Assembly: GCF_000425265.1 (NCBI RefSeq) | Contig: NZ_AUDC01000011.1 | Coordinates: forward strand, 248,001 to 312,000 | Origin: Maridesulfovibrio zosterae DSM 11974 | GTDB lineage: Bacteria > Desulfobacterota > Desulfovibrionia > Desulfovibrionales > Desulfovibrionaceae | DNA: 64,000 nucleotides | Direction of reading: 5' to 3' | Notes under the pieces: model-generated | Told to the model about the DNA's origin: nothing | The model's input: only the letters and a program-made list of their open reading frames with translations | Database searches by the model: none | In this document: positions 45,254 to 54,837 of the stretch, piece by piece | How positions within the stretch are numbered: the first letter of the stretch is position 1 | Layout: each line of letters opens with the position of its first letter | Translations under genes and position numbers: made by a program

Positions 45254-46129
45254 ATGAAAATAGGTGTAATAGGACTCAAAGAGGCTTGGTCGTCGGAGCA
45301 GCTTGCTGAAGCTGTTGCCAGAAAAACTGGTCAGAAAAAAATGATTTTCGAAATGCAGGATGTAAGACTTGACCTGCCATCAGGTAAAGCAATTGTTGAG
45401 GGACACGATCTTTCAACTTTTGACGCACTCATCATTAAGAAAATTGGCAGGCAATATTCCCCGGACCTGCTGGACCGTCTTGAAATGCTGCGAATGCTTG
45501 AAGGGCGTGGAGTTAAAATCTTCTCATCGCCCTACTCCATACTCAGAGTTCTGGACAGACTGACCTGCACCATTTCCCTGCAGCTAGGAAATATCCCTAT
45601 GCCGCCCACCACAATAACGGAAGATGTTGATCATGCTTTAGCCGCAGTAGAAGAATACGGTGAAGCAGTCTTCAAGCCTTTATACAGTACAAAGGCACGC
45701 GGAATGTTTGTCCTTAAACCAGGCCCAACGGCACGGGGAACAGTAGAAGAGTATCACAAGCTATACTCAACAATGTATATTCAGAAAACCATTGATCTCA
45801 ATAATAGTGATCTGGGAATTGTTTTTCTCGGCGGTGAGTATCTGACGACGTATGCGCGCTGCAAGACAACAGATTCGTGGAATACAACCACAGTAAATGG
45901 CGGGAAATATGCCCCCATTGATCCTCCCCAGGAAATAATTGATCTCGCACAAAAAGCTCAGGCTATTTTCAATCTTGATTTTACCTGTGTCGACGTTGCT
46001 ATAACAAAAGATGGCCCCTTTATATTTGAAGTATCAGCTTTCGGCGGATTCAGAGGTCTGCTTGAAGCCAGAGGTATCGACGCCGCATCCCGATACGTAG
46101 ACTACGTAGCTAAAAAGGTTGGAGCATAA
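45254..46129 (+). CDS. ATP-grasp enzyme of the GAK system
   Basis: The 291-residue protein is of RimK/GshB-like ATP-grasp type: pre-ATP-grasp region (IGVIGLKEAWSSEQLAEAV), ATP-binding strands with Lys in AVFKPLYSTKARGM, and the metal site in FTCVDVAITKDGPFIFEVSAFGG (Asp and Glu/Asn positions). Such enzymes join a carboxylate to an amine or thiol through an acylphosphate. Its TAA overlaps the ATG of the HprK-like gene by one base. The substrate is unknown. Confidence 0.85.
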   Translation: MKIGVIGLKEAWSSEQLAEAVARKTGQKKMIFEMQDVRLDLPSGKAIVEGHDLSTFDALIIKKIGRQYSPDLLDRLEMLRMLEGRGVKIFSSPYSILRVLDRLTCTISLQLGNIPMPPTTITEDVDHALAAVEEYGEAVFKPLYSTKARGMFVLKPGPTARGTVEEYHKLYSTMYIQKTIDLNNSDLGIVFLGGEYLTTYARCKTTDSWNTTTVNGGKYAPIDPPQEIIDLAQKAQAIFNLDFTCVDVAITKDGPFIFEVSAFGGFRGLLEARGIDAASRYVDYVAKKVGA

Positions 46130-47217
46130 TGAACCAGAGTAAGATTACACGAGCAGAAGTTGTAAGAAAATACCGCAACACACTTCCAGCTATCTACTCA
46201 ATTTTTATTGATTTCGGAGGTTGTATTGTTGAAACAAAAGTTAACAATCAGGAATTGCTTTCCGACCTTAAAAATTATTTCAAAGAATTTATTGTAAATG
46301 CTGACAAAGGAGACATCCTGATAACGGCACACGAGTGTCCTGCTTTGGACCTCGGCCTTAAATATAATGTAAAGCAGCCAGATCCAGGTAAGACCAAAAT
46401 TAAAGAAGAATTTGCCGACCTTTCAGACGGTCGCATTGTTTATAAACGTTTGACAGGAATGATCTTCGCATTCGGTGAAGATGAAAATATTGCCCTTGGA
46501 CCATGCATTAAAAACTCTAATCAGGTTATCAACTTTATTAATAACCGCTTCATTGAGTATAAACTTAACCAAGGCAATTTCCTTGGACATGCTTCTGCCG
46601 TTATTGACAGTGGACGGGCAATAGCCATTGCAGGATTCTCAGGAATGGGAAAATCTACACTTGCCCTCCACCTAATGAGCCGCGGAACAACTTTTATAAG
46701 TAATGATCGTGTAATGATTGAAGAAAATGAGGATAATATAACTGTATACGGAGTTGCTAAACAGCCACGCATAAACCCCGGAACTGCCCTCAACAACCCG
46801 GATCTTTCTTGTATCATTGCTCCTGAAGACAAAGCAAAATTTATGGATCTCCCTAAAGCTGAACTCTGGGAACTCGAACACAAGTACGATGCACTGATTG
46901 ACGAATGCTATGGTAAAAACAAATTCATTCTGCGCGCACCGATGAACGGATTGGTAATTCTCAACTGGCAGAGGGATAAGAAGCAAACAACTATAGAAAT
47001 TGTTGATCCGCACGAACGCAAGGACCTGCTGCCTGCCTTCATGAAAGGCACAGGACTTTTCTACCGTCCTGATTCAGAAGACAAAGAAGTTGATCCTGAT
47101 ATTGACTCCTATGCAGAAATTCTGTCAAAGACTACTCTGATTGAGATCAGCGGAGGTGTTGATTTCGATAAAGCAGCCGATGCCTGCCTCAAATTTATGC
47201 AGACAGGTTCTCTTTAG
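46129..47217 (+). CDS. HprK-related kinase B of the GAK system
   Basis: The 362-residue protein has a C-terminal P-loop kinase domain like HPr kinase: GFSGMGKSTLALHLMSRG (Walker A), then TTFISNDRVMIEE (an Asp equivalent to the HprK catalytic base region) and GVAKQPRINPG. The N-terminal 150 residues resemble a substrate-recognition module. HprK enzymes phosphorylate a serine of a small protein; here the target is unknown and no HPr gene is in the window. It is translationally coupled to the ATP-grasp gene. Confidence 0.85.
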   Translation: MNQSKITRAEVVRKYRNTLPAIYSIFIDFGGCIVETKVNNQELLSDLKNYFKEFIVNADKGDILITAHECPALDLGLKYNVKQPDPGKTKIKEEFADLSDGRIVYKRLTGMIFAFGEDENIALGPCIKNSNQVINFINNRFIEYKLNQGNFLGHASAVIDSGRAIAIAGFSGMGKSTLALHLMSRGTTFISNDRVMIEENEDNITVYGVAKQPRINPGTALNNPDLSCIIAPEDKAKFMDLPKAELWELEHKYDALIDECYGKNKFILRAPMNGLVILNWQRDKKQTTIEIVDPHERKDLLPAFMKGTGLFYRPDSEDKEVDPDIDSYAEILSKTTLIEISGGVDFDKAADACLKFMQTGSL

Positions 47218-47304
47218 ATTCTTAAAGTCGATGCACCGTCCTGCTATGAAATGCGGACAGCGTACTAAATATCAGGCTGGGACAAACTCTATATAGGGGA
47301 AAAA

Positions 47305-48492
47305 ATGAGAATCAAAATAGAAAGGGAAGTAAAAGTTCCTGATCCTATCAAGCTCGAACGCTATAGAAGAACTCCCGATCTCGGCCCTAAAATTCTATTT
47401 TTCAGCGGTGGAACAGCGCTTAAAAAGACATCGACAGAAATTACCCAGTACACCCATAATACAATCCATATAATCACCCCTTTTGATTCAGGCGGAAGCT
47501 CAGCTGTTATTCGTAACAAGTTCAAAATGCTTGCAGTAGGTGATATCCGCAACAGACTTATGGCTCTTGCTGATCAGTCAGTACTGGGCAACCCAGCCAT
47601 ATACAAACTCTTCGCCTACAGACTTCCCAAGGATGCTGATGAAACAGAACTGCACGCCGAGTTTGAACAACTTATGTCCGCCCGGCATCCTTTGGTAAAA
47701 GACATCCCTGCCCCCATGCGTAAAATTATTCGCAACCACTTCATACAGTTTGCCGACATTATGGATGATTTTAATTTACGAGGAGCAAGTATAGGTAACA
47801 TTATTCTTACTGCCGGGTACATGGCCAACCGCAAACACATCGATCCGGTTATCTACATTTTTTCCAAACTTGTTGAAGTACGTGGTATCGTCCGCCCGAC
47901 GATTAATAAAGATATACATCTGGCCGCAGAACTTGAAGATGGTTCTTTCGTTGTAGGACAACACCTGTTGACCGGCAAAGAATCAAGCCCCATTGATTGC
48001 GGCATTAAAAAACTTTGGCTGGCTGAAAAGCTTAATGACTCTACTCCGTGCAAAGTTGAAATACGCCATAAACTTGCAAAACTTATCAAAAGTGCAGAAC
48101 TTATATGCTATCCACTGGGAAGTTTCTATTCCAGTGTAGTCGCAAATTTACTCCCCACTGGAGTGGGTAATGCTATTAAAAACAACAGATGCCCCAAAGT
48201 CTTTACTCCGAACACTGGAAGTGACCCTGAACTTAAGGGGCACTCACTGACAGACCAGATTAATAAACTTTTGTACTATCTTCGCAAAGATGATCCTGAT
48301 AAAATCGAAATAAGTGATGTTCTGAACTTTATACTGGTTGATTCCGTGAACGGGATATACCCCGGCGGGGTTGATAGAAATGAAATCAATAAACTAGGTA
48401 TTCAGGTTATTGACTGTGAATTGATAAGTAAGAAAAGTGCGCCGTATCTTGATGCCTCTCTCCTATCCAAGGCTTTATTATCTCTAACTTAA
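47305..48492 (+). CDS. CofD/YvcK-related protein of the GAK system
   Basis: The 395-residue protein has the CofD/YvcK fold signatures: LFFSGGTALKK (Rossmann start), TPFDSGGSSAVIR, VGDIRNRLMALAD, NIILTAGYMAN, CYPLGSFYSSVVANLLPTGVG and KVFTPNTGSDPE. CofD transfers a phospholactyl group to Fo; YvcK/GlmR binds UDP-sugars. The conserved glycine-rich loops suggest nucleotide or nucleotide-sugar binding, but the exact reaction is unknown. It is last of the locus, 87 bp after the kinase. A second homologue lies at 55721-56860. Confidence 0.83.
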   Translation: MRIKIEREVKVPDPIKLERYRRTPDLGPKILFFSGGTALKKTSTEITQYTHNTIHIITPFDSGGSSAVIRNKFKMLAVGDIRNRLMALADQSVLGNPAIYKLFAYRLPKDADETELHAEFEQLMSARHPLVKDIPAPMRKIIRNHFIQFADIMDDFNLRGASIGNIILTAGYMANRKHIDPVIYIFSKLVEVRGIVRPTINKDIHLAAELEDGSFVVGQHLLTGKESSPIDCGIKKLWLAEKLNDSTPCKVEIRHKLAKLIKSAELICYPLGSFYSSVVANLLPTGVGNAIKNNRCPKVFTPNTGSDPELKGHSLTDQINKLLYYLRKDDPDKIEISDVLNFILVDSVNGIYPGGVDRNEINKLGIQVIDCELISKKSAPYLDASLLSKALLSLT

Positions 48493-48773
48493 CTTACCAA
48501 ACTTAATTAATGGTAAGTAAAAAAACACTCTATCTATACTTTTTCATAAAAAATAAATATTATATTTAATTACATTACTTAAAAGACTACTTTTATATAT
48601 TATGCAACATTAAATATGTATTTTAATCGAATATTTTAATGCAAATACCACGACACAACTATGCCACAGATTGACTTTATGGCTTTAATACATACTATAT
48701 AAGAGTAGGAGTGTATCTAAAAACAGACAACTAAAACTGCATCCTTCGTGTGAGCACGTCGCAGGAGGATATT

Positions 48774-49325
48774 ATGACGCTAACTACTATCAAGACCGTA
48801 TTTATTATAATTTTGACATCATTGCTGCTAATTATAACTAGTACATTATCACACGGAGCAAGCTTCAAGTTTGCCTTGGAAAATCAGGGAAAAACTTGGC
48901 AGCTTGGTAATTCTCACCATCTTGGCCTGCTGGGATTCACTGATCTTACTGCCAGCTCAACCTTTACTCTTTCTGAAATTATCAATCACATTGATCTTGG
49001 AACACCTGTTAAATTCTATGCAGGACCAGGAATGCCAAGTCTTGTTGAATATACCGAGTTAACTCCTGAAACAGTATTTGACTATACTGCAATTCCCGGA
49101 CAGCAGAGTGTTAATGACGCATTCTATATTGAATTTGATTCTAACAAAGTACATTTTGAACATTTTGGTTTTACTGGAGGCAAAACGTTAGTAGCAGATG
49201 GCAAACTTGGTAGCCTTGATAGTGTCCCTGCCCCTATTCCTATACCTGCAACATGGATGATCGCAGTAACAGGACTCATGTTCATAATACTTGCCAAATA
49301 TAAACTTAATCCAATCCACAAATAA
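48774..49325 (+). CDS. Secreted protein with PEP-CTERM-like C-terminal anchor
   Basis: I start at ATG 48774 (perfect AGGAGG five bases upstream), giving 183 residues. It has a signal peptide (FIIILTSLLLIITSTLSHGAS). The mature domain is polar and beta-rich. The C-terminus reads VPAPIPIPATWMIAVTGLMFIILAKYK: a short Pro-rich motif, one membrane helix and a basic tail, the layout of PEP-CTERM/VPxP sorting signals cut by an exosortase. No exosortase is in the window. Preceded by a 281-bp AT-rich gap in which I see no gene. Confidence 0.68.
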   Translation: MTLTTIKTVFIIILTSLLLIITSTLSHGASFKFALENQGKTWQLGNSHHLGLLGFTDLTASSTFTLSEIINHIDLGTPVKFYAGPGMPSLVEYTELTPETVFDYTAIPGQQSVNDAFYIEFDSNKVHFEHFGFTGGKTLVADGKLGSLDSVPAPIPIPATWMIAVTGLMFIILAKYKLNPIHK

Positions 49326-49331
49326 CACTCT

Positions 49332-49360
49332 CAACCGCCCCGCCATGGGGCGGTTGACTT
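49332..49360 (+). terminator. Terminator after the PEP-CTERM-like gene
   Basis: The 10-bp perfect stem CAACCGCCCC/GGGGCGGTTG has a 5-nt loop and is followed by ACTTTTG, a weak T-run. Confidence 0.75.
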
Positions 49361-49510
49361 TTGTACGAAAAAGAGTCTTGCCAACTACCCAAAAAGAACT
49401 ATTTTATACCAAGTCATTTATTTTCAATAAGCTATGAAACAGTGTCACAGAAAATATTCCCATATTTTACAACATACTGATTAAACAGCTGATATTAACA
49501 TGAGATAAAA

Positions 49511-50374
49511 ATGTTACCAATACAAATTGATCACACTCTTTGCAAAGCTGATGGACTTTGCGTTCATGAATGCCCACTTGCTGTACTTATGATATCCGAA
49601 AAAGGAAAAGCTCCGGTTATTAACCCCAAAAAAATGAACTATTGCATAAATTGCGGTCACTGTGCTGCAATATGTCCCACTAACGCCATAACCATTACTG
49701 CATTTGAAGACCAATCTTCAATCCCAATTAATCATGCAGGTATGCCTGACTTCAGCTCAGTTGAAAATTTGATGAAAAGTAGACGTTCTATCCGCAAATT
49801 TAAAAAAACAGCTCTCACAGCTAAACAGGTTGAAGAACTTATCCACCTTGCGGCCTATGCTCCGTCAGGTCACAATGCCCACCCCGTATCATGGTCAGTC
49901 ATAAACTCATCTGACAAAATGCAGGAACTGACTTTAATCGCAGTAGAATGGATGGAAGAAATGGTGAGACAAAAAAGCCCCCTAGCGAAAAAACTTTTTC
50001 TATCAGGTCTCATTAACGCATATAAAAACGGTAATGACGCGATCAGCCGCAACGCTCCGACCATCGCCGCAGCATGGGCTCCTAAACAAGGGATCACTCC
50101 TCAGACAGATACAGTGATAGCAACTACATATCTTGAACTTGCAGCACATGCCCAGAACATAGGTACCTGCTGGGCCGGATATATTATTCTGGCTGCATCA
50201 TATAGCGAAAAAATTCGCAATTTTCTTGGCATTCCGAAAGATCATATGCTCTATGGAGCACTGCTACTTGGTTATCCGGCAGTAAAATACAAAAATTCAC
50301 CGCCAAGACACAAAGCTGAAGGAAAAAAAACAGAATTCGGAACTATATTCCATGCTCGTCTCAACGGACATTAA
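49511..50374 (+). CDS. Nitroreductase with N-terminal two-[4Fe-4S] ferredoxin domain
   Basis: In the 287-residue protein, residues 1-60 hold two cluster motifs (CKADGLCVHECP and CINCGHCAAICP), so a 2x[4Fe-4S] ferredoxin. Residues about 85-270 are a flavin nitroreductase fold (RRSIRKFKKTALTAKQVEELIHLAAYAPSGHN). Electrons would pass from the clusters to FMN and reduce nitro compounds, quinones or similar substrates in the cytoplasm. It is common in anaerobes. No typical RBS is seen before ATG 49511. Confidence 0.92.
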   Translation: MLPIQIDHTLCKADGLCVHECPLAVLMISEKGKAPVINPKKMNYCINCGHCAAICPTNAITITAFEDQSSIPINHAGMPDFSSVENLMKSRRSIRKFKKTALTAKQVEELIHLAAYAPSGHNAHPVSWSVINSSDKMQELTLIAVEWMEEMVRQKSPLAKKLFLSGLINAYKNGNDAISRNAPTIAAAWAPKQGITPQTDTVIATTYLELAAHAQNIGTCWAGYIILAASYSEKIRNFLGIPKDHMLYGALLLGYPAVKYKNSPPRHKAEGKKTEFGTIFHARLNGH

Positions 50375-50500
50375 GAGATATCTAACGTGGCTTTAAAAAA
50401 CAGAAAAGTAGTTTACATAGATTGCTTCTCGCAATACTCAGTCTTTCAAATAAGTTAAATCTGCTCCAAAATTTTTGTGGGAACCAATATCGTACAAACC

Positions 50501-51001
50501 TTAATCACGTTCGATCTGTTTCCCGGGCATGAAAGCTGTGCGCAAAAATTTTGGAGTGAAAATTCGAAGTGGATTTTTGACAAGAGTATCAGGCATTACA
50601 TGATACCAGCGATAACCTAGCCTGTAATATACTTTTTTAGCGAGACATCCATAGCCGCTTTGTTTGGCGGCCCATATTGCAGCATCCCGCTGACAACGGG
50701 AGGACGCTACGGCTTTAAAAATTTTGTCGCTATAGCCTTTATCAACAAGCATTTTGCGGATACGCATATATTCACGATAACGGCTGATAATATCAGCAAT
50801 AGAAAAAAAAGCTCCGGTTCCCCAGCTCATGGCAATAGCAATAGAAGTAACAAACCCGAGACTGTGCCCAACTCGATAAAATTCCGCAGCAAGCCACGCA
50901 AGTGTAACAACCATCCCCATACAGAGTCCCAGAACCAGATGAGGTAATGGCGCAACCCGCAAGTAATTATATTTTCTGTGTGCAATATTCTTTATCATCA
51001 C
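50501..51001 (-). CDS. Small membrane protein of unknown function
   Basis: The 166-residue protein has two predicted helices (LVLGLCMGMVVTLAWLAAEFY and LGFVTSIAIAMSWGTGAFFSI) in the N-terminal half. A basic soluble C-terminal half has AIWAAKQSGYGCLAKKVYYRLGYRWYHVMPD. No family is recognised. It is on the same strand as the hybrid kinase upstream (86 bp gap), so cotranscription is possible. Confidence 0.6.
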   Translation of the reverse strand: MMIKNIAHRKYNYLRVAPLPHLVLGLCMGMVVTLAWLAAEFYRVGHSLGFVTSIAIAMSWGTGAFFSIADIISRYREYMRIRKMLVDKGYSDKIFKAVASSRCQRDAAIWAAKQSGYGCLAKKVYYRLGYRWYHVMPDTLVKNPLRIFTPKFLRTAFMPGKQIERD

Positions 51002-51086
51002 TGCTTAATTTTAAACGATTCAAAAGGATTATTTCATATACACAAGAAGAGAGATTCAATTCTACCCATCGGTATTCAAAAAACAT

Positions 51087-54000
51087 TTAACCTGACACTT
51101 TATCTGGAGAATTGGAAAGCTCAACTGCAACATTAAGTTCTGCAAGAAGTTCTTCCACATTAAAAGGCTTAACAATTCTTGAATCCATACCGCTTTTAAT
51201 GCACTGCTCAATAAAATCAGCTCCACTGTTAGCAGTAAGAGCAACAATTCGCACCGTGGAATGAAAGTTTCTTATAGCGGTGGTAGCATCCAAACCATCC
51301 ATAACCGGCATCTGGATATCCATAAAAACTATGTCAAAATCATCAGATTTTTTTATAAGATCAACAGCTTCCTTACCATTTCCAACAATTATATAATCAG
51401 TTACGCCATTCTTATCAAAAATCTTACGAAGTAAAATTTGATTCATCTTGCTGTCTTCAGCAACAAGCACTTTAATTCCAGAATAATCTGGAGCAACTTT
51501 GTCTAATACGAAATTTTGTTGTCCCTCGTCGATTTCTGCAGAACAGACCTCAAGATAGAGAGTGAAGGTAAAAGTAGCTCCCCCTTTTGCATTATTACGT
51601 GCAGAAAGCTCTCCACCAAGATGCTTCACTAACCGATTACAGATAGCCAGGCCAAGCCCGGTTCCTCCGTATTGTCTGGTAATGCTCGGATCGGCCTGTA
51701 CAAAAGACTTAAAAAGAGACTCTGCTCCTTGGACAGGCAGTCCTATTCCGGTATCACTCACTTCAAATAAAATTTCAACTTTTTCGCCAGGTACTGGATG
51801 TGATAAGGACCTGCATTTAAGTGTAACCTCACCTTCATTGGTAAACTTCACAGCATTACCCAGCAGGTTTACCAGCACCTGCCGAACTCTTAGCAAATCA
51901 ACCTTTACACAAGATGGAATATTCTCGGTTTCCAACAAAACTTCAAGTTTTTTATTCCGGGCTCCAATATCCATCACATCGCGCATTTCCTTTAAAAAGG
52001 CAGGAAGATCTGCATTTTCCTCAGAAAGCTCCATGTGAACGGTATCGTACTTAGAAAAATCGAGTATATCGTTAACTATAACCAACAAACTGTCGACAGA
52101 TGATTTTATAAGACGCAGGTTCTCCTGCTGATCTTCATCCAGTTTCGAACCTTGAAGTAATTGAACCATCCCTTTAATAGCATTCATAGGAGTTCGAAAT
52201 TCATGACTCATATTTGCAAGAAAGTGTCCCTTAGCCTCGTTAGCTTTCTGAGCCTTATCGTTGCTTATGCGTAACTCATTTTCAACATGTTTAAGTTCAG
52301 AAATATCCTCGACAGTAGCCAGAACACGACCCCATGTTTTTTCATAACCAGGAACAATAATACAATTTATTATAAAGAACTGTTCTCTTCCATCTTTGCG
52401 AAACAGGTGAACATCACTCCGATGCCTAACTTTACCGGATGCGAAATCCAGAAGAATTGTCCTGAAAAACCGCCACCCTCTAGCTGTTACATAGGCTGAA
52501 AAGCCTCTTTCTATCAGCTCTTCTCTTGTATGAACACTCAAAAATTTTATGGCAAGATTATTTGTATCAAGAACTTTGACAAGGCTTACACATTCAGCCA
52601 CATCATCCATATTACCAAGTAAATCATCTCTCAGCAATTTTGTGTTTTTTTCTCCATATATATCAAATGTATCTTTAAGAGCAGAAAAATCCATTTCCCA
52701 GAGAGCAACTGGAGAATTTTCAAACAACGAGCGAAACCTTTTCTCACTGCTGATAAGTTCCCTCTCTGCCTTTTTTCGGGAAGTAATATCGATAGCAAAT
52801 CCTTCAAGATATGAAGATAAACCGGGTTCGCCTTCAACAAGTCTGAAATCACACGAAAGCCATATCTTTGTCCGATCTCTACGATAGCATTGAACTATAT
52901 ATCCAGAGACCTTTCCTGATAAATTAAGCCGACGAAGCTCGGCGTCCCATCCATCAGAATTTACTAAAACATCAGTACGCATATCCGTTACTGATATTAT
53001 AAATTCTTCTTGGTCATCGTAGCCTAAAATATTTGCATACGCATTGTTAACAGTAAGATAACCACCATCCATGGTAATTTGAAAAATACCAACCGGTGCA
53101 TTGTCAAAAATATCTCTATATCGAATTTCGGCCCTTTTACGTAAGGCATCAGCAAGCCTTCTACTCTTTATCTCCTGCTCAAGCTTTTCTTTTTCTCTAC
53201 TTACAGCGGCTTCACGCTTGGCTGCCTCTAAAATTCTGGTTTCATATATGTGCCTATTAAAAATAATACGCACAATTGAATAACAGCAACTGGCAACTGC
53301 CATAAAAATAAACAGAGAAATAAACAAATGCATTCTCAGACTTAAAAAACCAAAAATTCTCTGTTCCTTAACTAATGAAATAATACTCATAGAAGTACCA
53401 TAGACAGGAGATGAAGTGGCAAGATAATCTAATTTACGATCTGATTTTGCGTTGCTCAACACAGTCAAGCCCTTCCACTCCTTTAGTGCATCCATAAGAA
53501 GTAACTGAGCACTATTTCGGGCAGACATGTCCGATATTGCAACAATGGCTTCACCTGCACGTAAAAAGTCACTACCGGCTACAGGAGAGGTAAATATATC
53601 TTTTAAATTATCATGCAGGGCTTCGATACGAATCCAAGCCACGACAGTTCCGATCTCTCCACCTGCACCTATAACAGGTACTCCCATAACCAGAGCCATA
53701 ACTCCATCGGACTCACCTGCAGAATAAGCTATGTCGCTCCCTGTAACCAGATACCGTTTATACTCAGAATTCTCCCCCATAAAGACGCACTCGCTATCGG
53801 TATCAATCAGCATTCTGCCATCTGAATCTAGAAGAATAATTTGAGAGTAAATTTGCTCCTTCCCAGTATTTTTTTCGCTGATTGTCTTATAAAATACATT
53901 GCAAACTCTCTTTAAAATATCAGGAGTTACAGATGCATATCCAGCTATGTATCTATCTTTCTCAACAACTAATTTTTGAACATCCTCGTTAGAACTAAGT

Positions 54001-54218
54001 GTTTTTAATTCCAGTGCCCTATTTGAAAAAAAAGAACTTACAGCCATAGCCCTTTTTGCTGATCCACCTGCAAAAAGTTCGCGAGCAGCATTCCGGACTT
54101 GTATCTGGGATGAATAACTAGACCACAAGGCATACCCCACTATACCTGTGAAACAAATTAATGCGCTGATAAGTATCAGACGATACCTGCTATATTCGAT
54201 GCCTTGCTGATTTTTCAT
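51087..54218 (-). CDS. Membrane hybrid sensor histidine kinase with PAS domains and receiver
   Basis: 1043 residues. Order: N-terminal helix (about 12-32), periplasmic double-Cache-like sensor (about 33-290), second helix (about 296-318), PAS domains near 365-485 (NAPVGIFQITMDGGYLTVNNAYA) and 490-650, HisKA with phospho-His in LANMSHEFRTPMNA (about 690), HATPase with NLLGNAVKFTN, DTGIGLP and GGTGLGLAI, then a receiver with VLVAEDSKMNQ, MDIQMPVMDG (phospho-Asp) and Lys in RIVKPF. It should phosphorelay to an unlinked partner, as no response regulator or Hpt gene is adjacent. Confidence 0.92.
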   Translation of the reverse strand: MKNQQGIEYSRYRLILISALICFTGIVGYALWSSYSSQIQVRNAARELFAGGSAKRAMAVSSFFSNRALELKTLSSNEDVQKLVVEKDRYIAGYASVTPDILKRVCNVFYKTISEKNTGKEQIYSQIILLDSDGRMLIDTDSECVFMGENSEYKRYLVTGSDIAYSAGESDGVMALVMGVPVIGAGGEIGTVVAWIRIEALHDNLKDIFTSPVAGSDFLRAGEAIVAISDMSARNSAQLLLMDALKEWKGLTVLSNAKSDRKLDYLATSSPVYGTSMSIISLVKEQRIFGFLSLRMHLFISLFIFMAVASCCYSIVRIIFNRHIYETRILEAAKREAAVSREKEKLEQEIKSRRLADALRKRAEIRYRDIFDNAPVGIFQITMDGGYLTVNNAYANILGYDDQEEFIISVTDMRTDVLVNSDGWDAELRRLNLSGKVSGYIVQCYRRDRTKIWLSCDFRLVEGEPGLSSYLEGFAIDITSRKKAERELISSEKRFRSLFENSPVALWEMDFSALKDTFDIYGEKNTKLLRDDLLGNMDDVAECVSLVKVLDTNNLAIKFLSVHTREELIERGFSAYVTARGWRFFRTILLDFASGKVRHRSDVHLFRKDGREQFFIINCIIVPGYEKTWGRVLATVEDISELKHVENELRISNDKAQKANEAKGHFLANMSHEFRTPMNAIKGMVQLLQGSKLDEDQQENLRLIKSSVDSLLVIVNDILDFSKYDTVHMELSEENADLPAFLKEMRDVMDIGARNKKLEVLLETENIPSCVKVDLLRVRQVLVNLLGNAVKFTNEGEVTLKCRSLSHPVPGEKVEILFEVSDTGIGLPVQGAESLFKSFVQADPSITRQYGGTGLGLAICNRLVKHLGGELSARNNAKGGATFTFTLYLEVCSAEIDEGQQNFVLDKVAPDYSGIKVLVAEDSKMNQILLRKIFDKNGVTDYIIVGNGKEAVDLIKKSDDFDIVFMDIQMPVMDGLDATTAIRNFHSTVRIVALTANSGADFIEQCIKSGMDSRIVKPFNVEELLAELNVAVELSNSPDKVSG

Positions 54219-54424
54219 ATTCGTAACGTATTTTCCAATTCACCCAAAAAAGAATCTATATAAAATAGTTAGCTCAAGAATAAGGGATCAAACTAAATGT
54301 AACTTAAAAAAACAAAAAAACAAAAAAATTATTCTTTTACAGCTTACCCCATATCGATAAAAGCTTCATCAATTGAAAAGAATAAATTCACTTTTTTTTA
54401 TGAGGTTAAAAATAATCTTTTTAA

Positions 54425-54453
54425 TTGACATTGAAATTCATTTTCAATAGAAC
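54425..54453 (+). promoter_or_regulatory. Promoter with an embedded Fur box
   Basis: TTGACA (54425-54430), a 17-bp spacer and TAGAAC (54448-54453). The spacer is filled by a near-palindrome ATTGAAATTCATTTTCAAT (54430-54448) that matches the 7-1-7 Fur core TGAAAAT-N-ATTTTCA with one mismatch. Bound repressor would block RNA polymerase. Confidence 0.75.
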
Positions 54454-54483
54454 AAACTTAACTTCAAAAACAAGGAGATCAAA

Positions 54484-54759
54484 ATGTGTGCAGCTCTTAT
54501 CGGTGGAATGGATAGACTCAAAAGGGACTATATAGTTTCTGCAAAAGAACAAGGTGTAAAACTTAAGGTCTTCACGGGAAAAGAAAATAAAGTTTCCGCA
54601 AAACTTGGCAGTGCAGATCACGTTATTATTTTTACCAACCAAATATCCCACGCAGCTAAAAAAGATATCGTTAAATACACAAAGTCAAAACAGATCCCGC
54701 TGCATATGTTTCACTCATGCGGAGTAACAACACTGAAGAACTGCCTTGAGAATTTATAG
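54484..54759 (+). CDS. DUF2325-family small protein, probably Fur-regulated
   Basis: The 91-residue protein covers one DUF2325 domain: ALIGGMDRLKRDYIVSAKEQGVKL, DHVIIFTNQISHAAKK and the C-terminal PLHMFHSCGVTTLKNCLENL, with Cys and His that could bind metal. Homologues are widespread in anaerobes with unknown function. The Fur box in its promoter suggests induction under iron limitation. RBS AGGAG is at good distance. It is convergent with nfo. Confidence 0.83.
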   Translation: MCAALIGGMDRLKRDYIVSAKEQGVKLKVFTGKENKVSAKLGSADHVIIFTNQISHAAKKDIVKYTKSKQIPLHMFHSCGVTTLKNCLENL

Positions 54760-54770
54760 TATGAGAGAAA

Positions 54771-54804
54771 CAGCGAAAGACAGTATTTATAATGTCTTTC
54801 GCTG
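54771..54804 (+). terminator. Hairpin between convergent genes
   Basis: The 12-bp perfect stem CAGCGAAAGACA/TGTCTTTCGCTG encloses 10 nt. T-runs are weak on both sides, and the position between two gene ends supports termination. Confidence 0.65.
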
Positions 54805-54837
54805 CCTTGAAATAACTTCAAAAAATATTGCTTACTG

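Noticed and set aside
41373-48492. Anti-phage defence island
   Set aside because: No nuclease, reverse transcriptase, TIR or other defence effector is present; the set matches the GAK grouping instead.
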